64,000 nt of DNA. Source: Spirochaetota bacterium (lineage in GTDB: Bacteria > Spirochaetota > Spirochaetia > Sphaerochaetales > Sphaerochaetaceae). The notes under the pieces were generated by a model, which worked only from the letters and a program-made list of their open reading frames with translations, made no database searches and was not told the DNA's origin. Numbering within the stretch: position 1 is the first letter of the stretch; every line of letters begins with the position of its first letter. Location: assembly GCA_023401595.1 (NCBI GenBank), contig JAEXDQ010000043.1, positions 17,126 through 81,125 on the forward strand, in the 5' to 3' direction. Both the position numbers and the translations under genes were made by a program. Positions 34,356 to 43,629 of the stretch are shown here, piece after piece.

Positions 34356-35858
34356 ATGCAAATTTGTGAAGAGGCCAGAATGGTCGATGTATATGATTCC
34401 GTCGATGTTCTCGTCGCCGGAGGCGGGGTCGCCGGTTGTACCGCCGCGATTTCCGCGGCACAGGCGGGGGCTTCGGTTCTGTTGCTTGAACGCAACGGGT
34501 GTTTGGGCGGGGTGTTGACGAGCAATATCATCCCTAATCTGCTGAACAATCATCTGAGCGCTGATTCCCGTCAGTTGCTGGCGGGGGTTCCTCTTGATAT
34601 TGTTTCCCGTTTGGCCGAAGTCGGCGGCATAATCCCGGATTGGGACAAGCCGTTCGCCAAGCTTGTGGTCGATGAGCAGAAGCTCAAGGTCGTTCTGATC
34701 GAACTGTTGCAGAAAGCTGGAGTCCGGGTATTGACTCATGTGTTGGCCGCGAGACCGATTCTGGAAGGATCCGTAGTCACTGGTGTATTCATGGAGACCA
34801 AGGTCGGCCGAAAAGCGATTAGGGCGAAGGTCGTGGTGGACTGTACCGGCGAGGCGGACTTGGTCAGCCAGACGGGGTGTCCGATGCGTGTCACTTGTGG
34901 TACTGCGTCGCTGGCGTTCAAGATGAGCAATGTAGATGGCGAAGCGTTCTACGAGTATTTCAAGGCGCATCCCGAGGAGTTCCCCAAGAATCATGATGGA
35001 ATCCGTGACTTCGGGGATTTTGCTTTGAACTGGAAGGAATACGGTGATTTCTATTTCCCCCATCGTGGCGGGCGGGAGCTGGCGTTCGTCCAGAACGCGA
35101 TTGAGAACGGCGAATACGCCAAAAGCATGGGCAAGGCGTTCGGTCTGGACATGATGTGTTTGATCGGCATGAAATCCTTGGGGGATATCTCCGTCAATTC
35201 AATGCTCTGGCGGTTGCCGTCGCTTGCTCCGGAACATGTATCCGAAGCTGAACTTGAATCTCAGAAGGTCTGCTATTACATCGCTGATTTCATGAAACGA
35301 CGGATGCCGGGCTTCTCCCATGCTCATGTGTCGCAGATTTCCCAGGATATCGGTATTCGTGTCAGCCGTGGGCTGGAAGGTGAGAAAACGTTGGAGATCG
35401 ATCATGTCACGAGCAAGGTTCCGGTCTACTTCGATGATGTGATTGGTCTTCGTAGCGCAAAGCCGTGGAGCGATGACGGCAATGTTGACCATCCGTTTGA
35501 TGCCGACGAAGAGGGGAGGGTTGCCGCCCGTTCCGTCAATGGTGAGACGACTGAAGACGGCAGCCGCTTTCTTTATGAACACACGGTCGACCTTCCATAT
35601 GGTATGCTCCTTCCTCGTGGAGTGGAAAACATTCTGGTGGGTAGTGGTAAAACCGCTTCCTGTCGGCCCCAGACGACGATGCGCTGTGGAACCAACAGCA
35701 TGCGTCCGGCTCAGGGAGCCGGTGTAGCCGCCGCAATCGCCGCCAGTTCTGGTACGACAACCCATCATGTCGATATCCGTGCTATTCAGCGTGAGCTTTT
35801 GCGACAGAATGTTTACCTTGGTTCGTCTGAACGGCTGAAGGCGTTAGGCTTGGAATAA
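34356..35858 (+). CDS. FAD-dependent oxidoreductase (FAD_oxidored family)
   Basis: 500-residue flavoprotein. The FAD-binding motif at residues 18-35 is VDVLVAGGGVAGCTAAISAA, followed by VLLLERNGCLGGVL. VVVDCTGEADLVSQTG and the C-terminal RCGTNSMRPAQGAGVAAAIAA complete the family pattern. TAGGAGTG sits before the ATG. Homologues of this family often accompany sugar ABC transporters in gut anaerobes. The substrate is unknown; oxidation of a sugar hydroxyl is a reasonable guess. A terminator follows. Confidence 0.8.
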   Translation: MQICEEARMVDVYDSVDVLVAGGGVAGCTAAISAAQAGASVLLLERNGCLGGVLTSNIIPNLLNNHLSADSRQLLAGVPLDIVSRLAEVGGIIPDWDKPFAKLVVDEQKLKVVLIELLQKAGVRVLTHVLAARPILEGSVVTGVFMETKVGRKAIRAKVVVDCTGEADLVSQTGCPMRVTCGTASLAFKMSNVDGEAFYEYFKAHPEEFPKNHDGIRDFGDFALNWKEYGDFYFPHRGGRELAFVQNAIENGEYAKSMGKAFGLDMMCLIGMKSLGDISVNSMLWRLPSLAPEHVSEAELESQKVCYYIADFMKRRMPGFSHAHVSQISQDIGIRVSRGLEGEKTLEIDHVTSKVPVYFDDVIGLRSAKPWSDDGNVDHPFDADEEGRVAARSVNGETTEDGSRFLYEHTVDLPYGMLLPRGVENILVGSGKTASCRPQTTMRCGTNSMRPAQGAGVAAAIAASSGTTTHHVDIRAIQRELLRQNVYLGSSERLKALGLE

Positions 35859-35885
35859 TGTTTTTTTGATGTTTTTCTCCTTACA

Positions 35886-35925
35886 GGGACCGCCGTTGCT
35901 TTCATGCCACGACGGTCCCGTTTTT
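35886..35925 (+). terminator. rho-independent terminator of the second sugar operon
   Basis: GGGACCG (35886-35892) pairs with CGGTCCC (35913-35919), extended by CGT/ACG, and GTTTTT follows. It is about 30 bases after the oxidoreductase stop. Confidence 0.85.
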
Positions 35926-36311
35926 CTGTCGGATAGCTTTTCCGACTTTTCCATTGACTGCGAATAGGGGGCGTTTTTCCATTAATCTGATTTTTCTCGC
36001 AGAAAGCCGGGTTCGTTAATTGTACCAATGGTGATTTTTACTCATTCGGCACTTGCTACTCACTCGTATTGATATTGTTTTTACCGAATCTGACTCGGAA
36101 ATTTTGACGTAGGTACGAGGCTATAAACCAGTTTAGAATGTGAAAACTAGTTGTTTTTATATGTAAGAAGTATGTTAGAAGATTATTTCTGATTGTATGG
36201 CTTTTGTATGTGTGCTATTATCACTTCGGTGTTGTCAACTTGCTTTTGTGGTTTGCATTGTTCTGAATGGTGTTGCTTTGATCGCGGTTCGGTGTTTATA
36301 GGGGGCTATCG
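35926..36311. other. AT-rich leader of the polysaccharide locus
   Basis: About 390 bases upstream of the first polysaccharide gene, noticeably richer in A+T than both neighbours. No gene. It presumably holds the promoter, but no convincing -35/-10 pair stands out. Confidence 0.4.
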
Positions 36312-38168
36312 ATGGAGCGGGAAAGAATTTTCAGACAAGGTATACTTGTCTGCGTTGATGTCATCTGTTTGCTCTGTTGCGCCGCCATTGCCGCATATCT
36401 ATCAATGGGACGTGTTCCCAACACTGCCACTTTCTGGGGAACGATGGCTTTCGTCAGCGTATTGCAGATCGTTTCCCTTGCGATAGCGCATGTATACCGT
36501 ATCAGGTTGGTCAACAGCTCCTTGGAGCTACTCACGCGTATCATCTGGGCGCTGATTCCCGCCGCGTTGTTTGGTTTTGTCGCGCAATCGATCTTCTATA
36601 CATTCTTTTCCGGCTTGCTGATTCGGTTCGGCGTCATCTATTATGTCTTTTCGTTCGTCGTATTGGCCGGCTATCGTATACTTTATCGTATGGCCATGAA
36701 CCACAGGAATTTCATAGTCGCGGAGAATTCCAACAAAGCCATCATTTACGGTGCCGGTGAAATAGGCTGTACGCTTGTACGACAGTTCGTCAAGGGGAAG
36801 CTCGAGTACAAGATCGTCGGTTTCGTCGATGACGACCCTTCGCTGCAGGGAGTGCTGGTAACCGGCGTTCCCGTCCTTGGAACCATAAGCGAGCTTGAAC
36901 AGGTGCTGAAATCCAAGAAGGCTGGGGTGCTGATCATAGCTATCACGAACCTTTCCGGCGCGAATATGCAAAAGGCCCTTGACGCCGCGGTCAATACTGG
37001 TGTGAAGGTACGGATAATCCCGTCGTTGTTCGAAGTAAACGAGCGGGGGTCGCAGAGTGTCGATCTTCGTTCGATCAATTATGAGGATTTGCTCGGTAGG
37101 CAGATGATATCGATAGACCGCGGACCGATCGAGGCAATGGTGTCCGGACGGCGGGTTTTGGTCACCGGGGCGGGGGGAAGCATCGGGAGCGAGATTTGCC
37201 GCCAGTTGCTCTCTTTCCATCCCTCCCAGCTCCTGCTGCTGGACGTAGATGAGACGGAATTGCATGACCTGTCCTTGCGCCTGCACAACTATACGCAGGA
37301 GTTCTCTTCCGATATTTTCCCCATCTGCTGCGATATCAAGAACGAAGCCAAGGTGGATCGCGTATTCGAGCGTTTCCAGCCGGAGATTGTCTTCCATGCC
37401 GCTGCCTACAAGCATGTGCCCATGATGGAGTACTACCCCGAAGAGGCAATACGTACCAACATAGCCGGTTCCTACAATGTGCTTTCCAGCGCGGTCAAGC
37501 ATCAGGCCCGCAAGGTGATCGTTATCTCCACCGACAAGGCGGTGAACCCGACGAACGTGATGGGCGCGACAAAGCGTGTGGTGGAGCTGGAGGCGAGCAT
37601 GCTTACATGCCCCCGGACGGAGATCGTGTGCGTGCGCTTCGGCAACGTGCTGGGCAGCCGCGGCTCCATGCTCCCACTGTTCCTGGAGCAGATACGGGAG
37701 GGGCTTCCGCTGACCGTCACCCACAAGGACATCATCCGGTACTTCATGACGATTCCCGAGGCTGTGAGCTTGGTGTTCCTTGCGGGTGCGATGGCCAAGG
37801 GCGGCGAAGTGATGGTGCTGGACATGGGCGAGCCTGTGCGGATCTACGACTTCGCGCAGAAGCTGGTTAACTACTTCGGAGACGGGCGGAGCAAGGTGAT
37901 CGTCACCGGGCTGAGGCCGGGGGAGAAGCTGTACGAGGAGTTGCTGGCGAACAAGGATCTGACGATTCCGACCGACAACAAGAAGGTGTTCAAGGCGAAG
38001 GTCACGGGCACGCTGGACAAAGCTTGGGTAGATGAGAACCTGAAGACGATCCACACGGATCCGGTGGAGGTGCTGATCGCGAAGGTGCAGCAGGTCGTGC
38101 CGGAATTCCACTACCAGGGGCCTGCGCCACTGGCGGATCTGGTGAAGGAGGACAAGCCTGCGGGGTAA
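36312..38168 (+). CDS. membrane nucleoside-diphosphate-sugar 4,6-dehydratase (CapD/PglF/WbpM type)
   Basis: 618 residues. Four N-terminal helices (residues 8-125), a CoA-binding-like Rossmann region with IIYGAGEIGCTLVRQ, then the catalytic SDR domain: VTGAGGSIGSEICRQLL near residue 280, FHAAAYKHVPMMEYYPEEA and STDKAVNPTNVMGATKRVVE. The usual Tyr of YxxxK is Met, as in PglF-like UDP-GlcNAc C6-dehydratases. Produces a 4-keto-6-deoxy-HexNAc precursor for bacillosamine or QuiNAc-type sugars. Base composition is that of the core genome, so this gene probably predates the AT-rich insert downstream. Confidence 0.87.
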   Translation: MERERIFRQGILVCVDVICLLCCAAIAAYLSMGRVPNTATFWGTMAFVSVLQIVSLAIAHVYRIRLVNSSLELLTRIIWALIPAALFGFVAQSIFYTFFSGLLIRFGVIYYVFSFVVLAGYRILYRMAMNHRNFIVAENSNKAIIYGAGEIGCTLVRQFVKGKLEYKIVGFVDDDPSLQGVLVTGVPVLGTISELEQVLKSKKAGVLIIAITNLSGANMQKALDAAVNTGVKVRIIPSLFEVNERGSQSVDLRSINYEDLLGRQMISIDRGPIEAMVSGRRVLVTGAGGSIGSEICRQLLSFHPSQLLLLDVDETELHDLSLRLHNYTQEFSSDIFPICCDIKNEAKVDRVFERFQPEIVFHAAAYKHVPMMEYYPEEAIRTNIAGSYNVLSSAVKHQARKVIVISTDKAVNPTNVMGATKRVVELEASMLTCPRTEIVCVRFGNVLGSRGSMLPLFLEQIREGLPLTVTHKDIIRYFMTIPEAVSLVFLAGAMAKGGEVMVLDMGEPVRIYDFAQKLVNYFGDGRSKVIVTGLRPGEKLYEELLANKDLTIPTDNKKVFKAKVTGTLDKAWVDENLKTIHTDPVEVLIAKVQQVVPEFHYQGPAPLADLVKEDKPAG

Positions 38169-38595
38169 GACCGCGGAGCTACATACTACCTGACGGCGGA
38201 GGCGTCCCCGCCGCCTTTGTGTATATAGATGGCGGTAGCTGTGGATGAGCAGAGACTTATCCGAAATACTGCCGAGGACGCCATAGGAACCCAGAGGAAT
38301 CCGTACATCGTTTCGGCGTGGCGGGGGATGAAGGGGGAAAGACCGATTTTCAAAGACGGGACAATACCGCCTTTGAAGAGGTGTGTGTGGTGATGGGAGG
38401 GGATGCCTCTGACGCACAACCGTTCAATGACTGTTCACAGGTGCTTTGAACAATCTGCGAATGTAAGGCAACAAAGTATGGCAGCAACGTTATTGTTTTT
38501 CTCTTTTACGTGCGTAGAGGAATGTTGTTGATAGGGTAAAGATAAGATGGAATAGAGGGATAAGCAGTAAGGCTGAGTCCTTCGTTTTTATTCTA
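38169..38595. other. boundary region between core and AT-rich polysaccharide DNA
   Basis: A GC-rich hairpin with a short T-run (GGCGG...CCGCC then TTTG, about 38192-38218) may terminate the dehydratase gene. From about 38450 composition falls sharply. No gene seen. Confidence 0.45.
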
Positions 38596-39306
38596 ATGCT
38601 AAGAGACTTTTCATGTTCTTATCTCAGTTTTCATAAAAAAGGAAATTATGAAAAGCGAATTATTTCTTTTAGTCCACCAGACATCACTGAAGCGAAAATA
38701 CAGAAAGTAGCAAATGCTATGAGATCAGGGTGGATTACAACCGGTTCTCGTACAAAAAAACTCGAAAAAGAGATAGCTTCTTGGATTGGTGTTAATAAAT
38801 GTGTCTGCCTCAATTCAGCGACTACCGCACTTGAGCTTGTATTTCATGTTTTAGGAATTGGGCCAAGTGATGAAGTAATCACCTGCGCCTACACCTATAC
38901 TGCCTCAGCAAGTCCTGTTTGCCATGTAGGAGCAAAGCTTGTTCTCGTTGATTGCAAGAAAAATAGTTTTCTTATCGATTATAATGCAGTTGAAGCTGCG
39001 ATAATAGAAAGAACTAAAGTAATAATACCAATTGATCTTGGTGGAATCCCTTGCGACTATGATAGGTTGTTTCAGATTGTTGAGTCGAAAAAAGCACTGT
39101 TTCATGCTTCAAATAAGATTCAAGAATCTATAGGAAGAATTGCAATTATCGATGATGCAGCACATGCTTTTGGTTCTGTATGGCATGGGAAGATGGTTGG
39201 TTCTATAGCAAACTTCACTAGCTTCAGTTTCATAGCTTATTTGTTAATTCCTAGGTTTAAGTCTTTACAGTGTGAAGAAACAAAAACGGATTTTTTAGTT
39301 GCTTAA
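38596..39306 (+). pseudogene. DegT/DnrJ/EryC1 aminotransferase, frameshifted start and 3' truncated
   Basis: The N-terminal 60% of a PLP-dependent sugar aminotransferase: RIISFSPPDITEAKIQ, SGWITTGSRTKKLE, NSATTALEL, DEVITCAYTYTASA, IIDDAAHAFGS. Similarity ends at FTSFSF, just before the position of the PLP-binding lysine, and unrelated codons run to the stop. The natural start seems to be the ATG at 38648 behind AAAGGAAATT. One base is missing after it, so it reads MKSELF instead of MEKRIIS, and the open frame only survives from an upstream ATG. It cannot be an active transaminase. Confidence 0.78.
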
Positions 39307-39562
39307 ATTCAAAATTTTGGTTTTTATCACTGAAATGAGGGGCCCCGAACAAGAGGGAAAAAGTCGGTCGTGATTTTTTTAACTGCTTACAGTAGAGATT
39401 GTATGGTAGATTAAAACAATATATTGTAAGTAATTAAAACAAATACAACTTTCAAAAAAGAAGAACTAAAGAGTGAAATTCATAGGCTTCTGGAACAAAA
39501 ATTGAAAAGGAGACTGTAAGAAATATACAACTTGGTATTTTATTTCATTGTTGATAGCAGAA
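39307..39562. other. AT-rich scar between two truncated genes
   Basis: About 250 bases joining a 3'-truncated aminotransferase to a 5'-truncated acyltransferase. No gene; a deletion or vanished insertion element is the simplest explanation. Confidence 0.5.
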
Positions 39563-39565
39563 TAG

Positions 39566-39862
39566 TTTGTCACCCTTGTTTCTCCTTTGTCATATGTTTC
39601 GCCTTCGGTGCAGATGGGGATGGGTTCAATAGTAGAGCCAATGGCTGTTGTCCATTCCAGTTGTGTTATTGGTGACGGCTGTATTATCTCGTCTGGGGTT
39701 GTGGTTAATCATTTCTCCAGACTTGTTGATGGTGCCCACGTAGACTGTTACGCCATCGTAGCGGGCAATACTACAGTTCCTGACGGGGTAAAGGGTTGCT
39801 TTGGCGACGTCTACAAAAAGTTTAATAACGCAGAACAGAGACAACCCAGGAGGTTTCTGTGA
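39566..39862 (+). pseudogene. hexapeptide sugar acyltransferase, 5' truncated
   Basis: The C-terminal left-handed beta-helix of a NeuD/PglD-like sugar O/N-acyltransferase. The frame opens after a stop at 39563 and reads FVTLVSPLSYVSPSVQMGMG, then IVEPMAVVHSSCVIGDGCII and VVNHFSRLVDGAHVDCYAIV. The N-terminal Rossmann-like half is absent. A TTG at 39587 could initiate a shorter product, but without the cofactor domain. The stop overlaps the GTG start of the next gene, a relic of an operon. Confidence 0.7.
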
Positions 39863-40698
39863 TAGTACTTGAGGTAATTGGTGGAGTGTTTTTACTTCTC
39901 GCCTTTATTGCATTTTGTAAGAAAAAAGGCTCGGTTTACGGAAACGCTCCTGACCAGAAAAATCCCATGGAGGGCAAACAGGTCATTTTTGTAGAGGATC
40001 AACACGACGACGAAAATGCTGATGGGGTAAGAGGGCACCTTGAAGCGGTGGGAGACTCCCCGGTGAAAAAAGGAGTCTATAACGTCTTCTTCAAACGGCT
40101 GTTCGACATTATCCTTTCTTTCGTCGGTCTTGTGCTTTTGTCTCCTGTCTTTTTGCTTGTTACCATTGCCATCAAGATTGACGATCCGGGTCCTGTATTC
40201 TTTACGCAGAAACGTGTCGGAAAAAGAAAAACTTATTTCAAACTGCATAAATTCAGGTCTATGAAAATGTCCACTCCTCATGACATTCCAACGCATATGC
40301 TTTCAAATCCGGACCAGTACATTACAAAGGTTGGTAAGTTTATTAGAGCTCACAGCATAGATGAATTGCCCCAGATTTGGGATATCTTCATTGGAAACAT
40401 GAGCATTATTGGTCCAAGACCGGCGTTGTGGAACCAGGATGTGCTTACAGCAGAGCGCGACAAGTTCGGTGCTAATGACATTAAACCTGGTCTTACCGGA
40501 TGGGCACAAATTAACGGCCGCGACGAGTTGGAGATTTCTGAAAAGGCCAAGCTCGACGGGGAATATGTCAAGAAGCTGAGTTTTGGCGTGGATATGAAAG
40601 TCTTCCTTGGCTCCGTTCATGTATTTGGAAAAGATGATACTGTTGTTGAGGGCAGAACTGGTGAGATGAAAAAGAATAAGGAAATTGCTAATAAATGA
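39859..40698 (+). CDS. initiating undecaprenyl-phosphate sugar phosphotransferase
   Basis: 279-residue monotopic membrane enzyme that moves a sugar-1-phosphate onto undecaprenyl phosphate, the first step of repeat-unit assembly. GTG start with AGGAGG at 39848-39853. An N-terminal helix of about 15 residues, then KRLFDIILSFVGLVLLSPVF, then DDPGPVFFTQKRVGKRKTYFKLHKFRSM, IRAHSIDELPQIWDIFIGNMSIIGPRP and LTGWAQINGRD, the standard bacterial sugar transferase motifs. Ends with ATGA overlapping the next glycosyltransferase. Confidence 0.9.
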   Translation: MIVLEVIGGVFLLLAFIAFCKKKGSVYGNAPDQKNPMEGKQVIFVEDQHDDENADGVRGHLEAVGDSPVKKGVYNVFFKRLFDIILSFVGLVLLSPVFLLVTIAIKIDDPGPVFFTQKRVGKRKTYFKLHKFRSMKMSTPHDIPTHMLSNPDQYITKVGKFIRAHSIDELPQIWDIFIGNMSIIGPRPALWNQDVLTAERDKFGANDIKPGLTGWAQINGRDELEISEKAKLDGEYVKKLSFGVDMKVFLGSVHVFGKDDTVVEGRTGEMKKNKEIANK

Positions 40699-41858
40699 AG
40701 ATACTAGTCGTGTGTCAGTATTATTACCCGGAACCTTTTCGACTCAATGACATCTGTGAAGAGTTTGTGAAAAGGGGGCACGAAGTAACAGTAGTAACCG
40801 GTACACCAAACTACCCTATGGGTGAAATATACAAAGGCTATGAGAACGGAGCTAAGAGTGATGAGATTCTAAATGGTGTTAAAGTTCATCGCTGCAAGAT
40901 TTTTCCCCGAAAGACAGGAACTCTTCATCGTGTCCTCAATTATTACTCCTATCCTTCAAAATCAACTAAGTACATTAACTCTCTCAAAGAGAAGTTCGAT
41001 GTTGTGTTTATCAATCAGTTGTCACCAGTAATGATGGCAAGGGCTGGAATTAAGTATGCGAAAAAGCACAAAGTAAAGAGTGTTTTATATTGCCTAGACC
41101 TTTGGCCGGAAAGTTTGGTTGCTGGTGGAATAGGAAGGTCATCACTTATGTATAAGTTCTTTCATTATGAGTCGGCAAAGATTTATAAGAATGTGGATAA
41201 GGTACTAGTAACTTCTAGGTCTTTCACAGAATATTTTAAAGGTGAATTTGGAATAAAAGAAGTTGATTACTTACCTCAGTACGCAGAGAATTTGTTCAAT
41301 CCAGATGAATGTAAAAAAGAACCTGATGAATATATAGATTTGATGTTTGCTGGTAATGTAGGTATTGCGCAGAGTGTAAAAACTGCAATAGAAGCTGCAA
41401 AGAAATGTAAAGATATAAAGAACCTTCGCTGGCATATTGTTGGTGATGGTGTTGAACTAGAAAACTTAAAGACAATGAGTGAAGGGTTGCCAGTTAGTTT
41501 TTATGGCAGAAAACCTTTAGAAGAAATGCCGAAATATTATTCAATGGCAGATGCTATGCTGGTTACTATGCAAAAAGATCCTGTGTTGAGTTTGACTCTT
41601 CCGGGAAAGGTTCAGAGTTATATGGCTGCTGGTAAAACAATTATAGGTGCGATTGATGGTGAAACACAGAAAATTGTTGATGAGTCAGAGTGTGGGTTTG
41701 TTGTAGGAGCAGAGGAAGCTTCAAAATTAGAAAATATAGTAAGAGAATTTGTTCGGTTAGAGAAACGCAAAAGTTTAGGTCGGAATGGACGAGAGTATTA
41801 TGAGAAATATTTCTCTAAAAATGGATTTATAGAAAAACTTGAGAAAACGTTTAACTAA
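40695..41858 (+). CDS. GT4 glycosyltransferase, WbuB type
   Basis: 387-residue GT-B retaining transferase. The start MKILVVCQYYYPEPFRLNDI, then TGTPNYPMGEIYKGYENG, is the hallmark of WbuB-like enzymes. WbuB-type enzymes are associated with transfer of N-acetyl-L-fucosamine. The C-terminal nucleotide-sugar domain contains LMFAGNVGIAQSVKTAIEAA and LTLPGKVQSYMAAGKTIIGAIDGE. The UDP-L-FucNAc biosynthetic genes lie 9 kb downstream in the same locus, which supports L-FucNAc as second sugar (inference). Confidence 0.85.
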   Translation: MKILVVCQYYYPEPFRLNDICEEFVKRGHEVTVVTGTPNYPMGEIYKGYENGAKSDEILNGVKVHRCKIFPRKTGTLHRVLNYYSYPSKSTKYINSLKEKFDVVFINQLSPVMMARAGIKYAKKHKVKSVLYCLDLWPESLVAGGIGRSSLMYKFFHYESAKIYKNVDKVLVTSRSFTEYFKGEFGIKEVDYLPQYAENLFNPDECKKEPDEYIDLMFAGNVGIAQSVKTAIEAAKKCKDIKNLRWHIVGDGVELENLKTMSEGLPVSFYGRKPLEEMPKYYSMADAMLVTMQKDPVLSLTLPGKVQSYMAAGKTIIGAIDGETQKIVDESECGFVVGAEEASKLENIVREFVRLEKRKSLGRNGREYYEKYFSKNGFIEKLEKTFN

Positions 41859-41989
41859 GTGAGATTGTTAGGAGTTATCAAATTTGTAAATCCATGTGTC
41901 ATGAATACTACTGATGATAATATTTCATTTGATAGTAACTATCCTGTGTTAGCTAAACTAGCGAATAAGTTTCCAATATTTGCAAAAGT

Positions 41990-42412
41990 AAAGAATTGCA
42001 GATCCATCTGGAAGAATTTAATAGTGAAGTTCAGAAAAGAAATGCAAAAGATAAATTCGTTATAGTTCCAAGACAGGCGGCGGAAAGAATTCCAGAGTTG
42101 TTGGCGGCTTGTGATGCGTCGTTTTTTTCTGTCCAAGACGCATAGCTTTGAACGATGACAATACCTGCAAAGTTGCAAAGTTATATGGCTTATGGCATGC
42201 TAGTCATTGCAGCGGGGCAAGGTGAAACAGAGAGAGTAATAAGTGAAGATGGGTGTGGAGTTTGTAGTAAGATAGGCAATGCTAATGAATTGAGTTTGAA
42301 GATAAAAGAGGTGGTGAAAGCGGATGTGGGTGAAATGGGTAGTAGAGAGTACTTCGAGATACATTTTAATAAGAAGATGCTGATGGATCAGATGGATGAT
42401 TATTTTAAGTAA
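41990..42412 (+). pseudogene. remnant of a second WbuB-like glycosyltransferase
   Basis: Only the C-terminal third remains. The frame reads FVIVPRQAAERIPELLAACD, then two in-frame stops (SVQDA-stop-L-stop-TM), then TIPAKLQSYMAYGMLVIAAGQGETERVI. It aligns by eye with the last third of the intact neighbour, so it may be the tail of a related gene replaced by the upstream copy. The bases 41859-41989 have no recognisable content. Confidence 0.75.
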
Positions 42413-42426
42413 AGGATAGTTGTTTG

Positions 42427-43602
42427 ATGAAAGTTCTTATGATTAATGTGTGTTGTGGAATTCGAAGTACCGGAAGAATTTGTACTGATCTTGCTACTGC
42501 TTTAGAAGAGCAAGGGCATGAAGTAAGAATTTCATATGGTAGGTTTGAAGTTCCTGAACAATTTCAAAAATATGCTGTGAGAATAGGAACTGATTTTGAT
42601 GTAAAACTTCATGGATTAAAAGCACGTTTATTTGATGGAATGGGCTTTGGAAGTAGAAAAGCAACGGAAAGATTTATTGAATGGGTTAAAGAATATGATC
42701 CAGATGTAATTCATCTTCATAATATTCACGGCTATTATATCAATATTGAAGTGCTGTTTGATTATTTGCGGTCGTGTGGAAAGAAAATAATCTGGACACT
42801 ACATGATTGTTGGGCTTTTACAGGGCATACAGCATATTGTGATGTTATTGAATGTAAGAGGTGGGAAAAAGAATGTCATGATTGTCCATTAAGAAAAGAA
42901 TACCCAATGTCATTGTTGGATAATTCAAAAAGTAATTGGAATAGAAAAAAAAACATTTTAACTGGAATAAATAATCTAACAGTTATAACTCCATCAAATT
43001 GGTTGAAATCATTAGTTGAGAAATCCTTTTTAATGGATTATCCGGCTTATGTAATACATAATGGAATTGATACTACTGTATTTTCGCCAATTTCGAGTAA
43101 TTTTAAATATAAAAACAATATAGAAGACAAGATAATGCTACTAGGAGTAGCAACTTCTTGGGATGAAAATAAAGGATATTCTGATTTTATAAAAATTTCT
43201 CAGTTATTAGGAAATGAATATCAAGTAGTTTTGGTTGGATTGACTGAAGTTCAGAAAAAAGAGTTACCTAATAATATTATTGGTATTACTAGAACAAATA
43301 GTACAAGTGAGTTGGTGGAAATCTATAGTTCAGCTGATTACATGTTGAACCTTTCTAAAACAGAAAACTATCCAACAGTGAATTTGGAGTCAATATGCTG
43401 TGGTACTCCCGTAATAACGTATGATGCTGGAGGAAGTAAGGAAAGTATTGATAATTCAAACGGGGTTGTTATTGGGAAAGGTGATGTAAATGCTGTTGTT
43501 GTGGCGATAAAAAGTAGAATTACAAAAATTAACAAGGAATACAAAGAATTCGATAAAAATTATTCTATAAGTTCGTATTTAAAATTGTATAATTCACTTT
43601 AG
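42427..43602 (+). CDS. GT4 glycosyltransferase (WcaC-like)
   Basis: 391-residue transferase. MKVLMINVCCGIRSTGRICTDLATALEEQGHE is the N-terminal donor-independent domain; DVIHLHNIHGYYINIEVLF and WTLHDCWAFTGHTAYCDVIEC follow. The Cys-rich HDCPLRKEYP segment is typical of this subgroup. C-terminal ENYPTVNLESICCGTPVITYDAGGS contains the nucleotide-sugar-binding E(x7)E motif. Very AT-rich, unlike the core genome. ATG at 42427; the preceding TTG is not needed. Confidence 0.82.
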   Translation: MKVLMINVCCGIRSTGRICTDLATALEEQGHEVRISYGRFEVPEQFQKYAVRIGTDFDVKLHGLKARLFDGMGFGSRKATERFIEWVKEYDPDVIHLHNIHGYYINIEVLFDYLRSCGKKIIWTLHDCWAFTGHTAYCDVIECKRWEKECHDCPLRKEYPMSLLDNSKSNWNRKKNILTGINNLTVITPSNWLKSLVEKSFLMDYPAYVIHNGIDTTVFSPISSNFKYKNNIEDKIMLLGVATSWDENKGYSDFIKISQLLGNEYQVVLVGLTEVQKKELPNNIIGITRTNSTSELVEIYSSADYMLNLSKTENYPTVNLESICCGTPVITYDAGGSKESIDNSNGVVIGKGDVNAVVVAIKSRITKINKEYKEFDKNYSISSYLKLYNSL

Positions 43603-43629
43603 AATAAAGATTCTTTCAAGGTGTTAATT

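Noticed and set aside
36528..38417. 629-residue minus-strand open frame opposite the CapD-type gene
   Set aside because: Same antisense-shadow pattern; the plus strand carries unmistakable dehydratase motifs.
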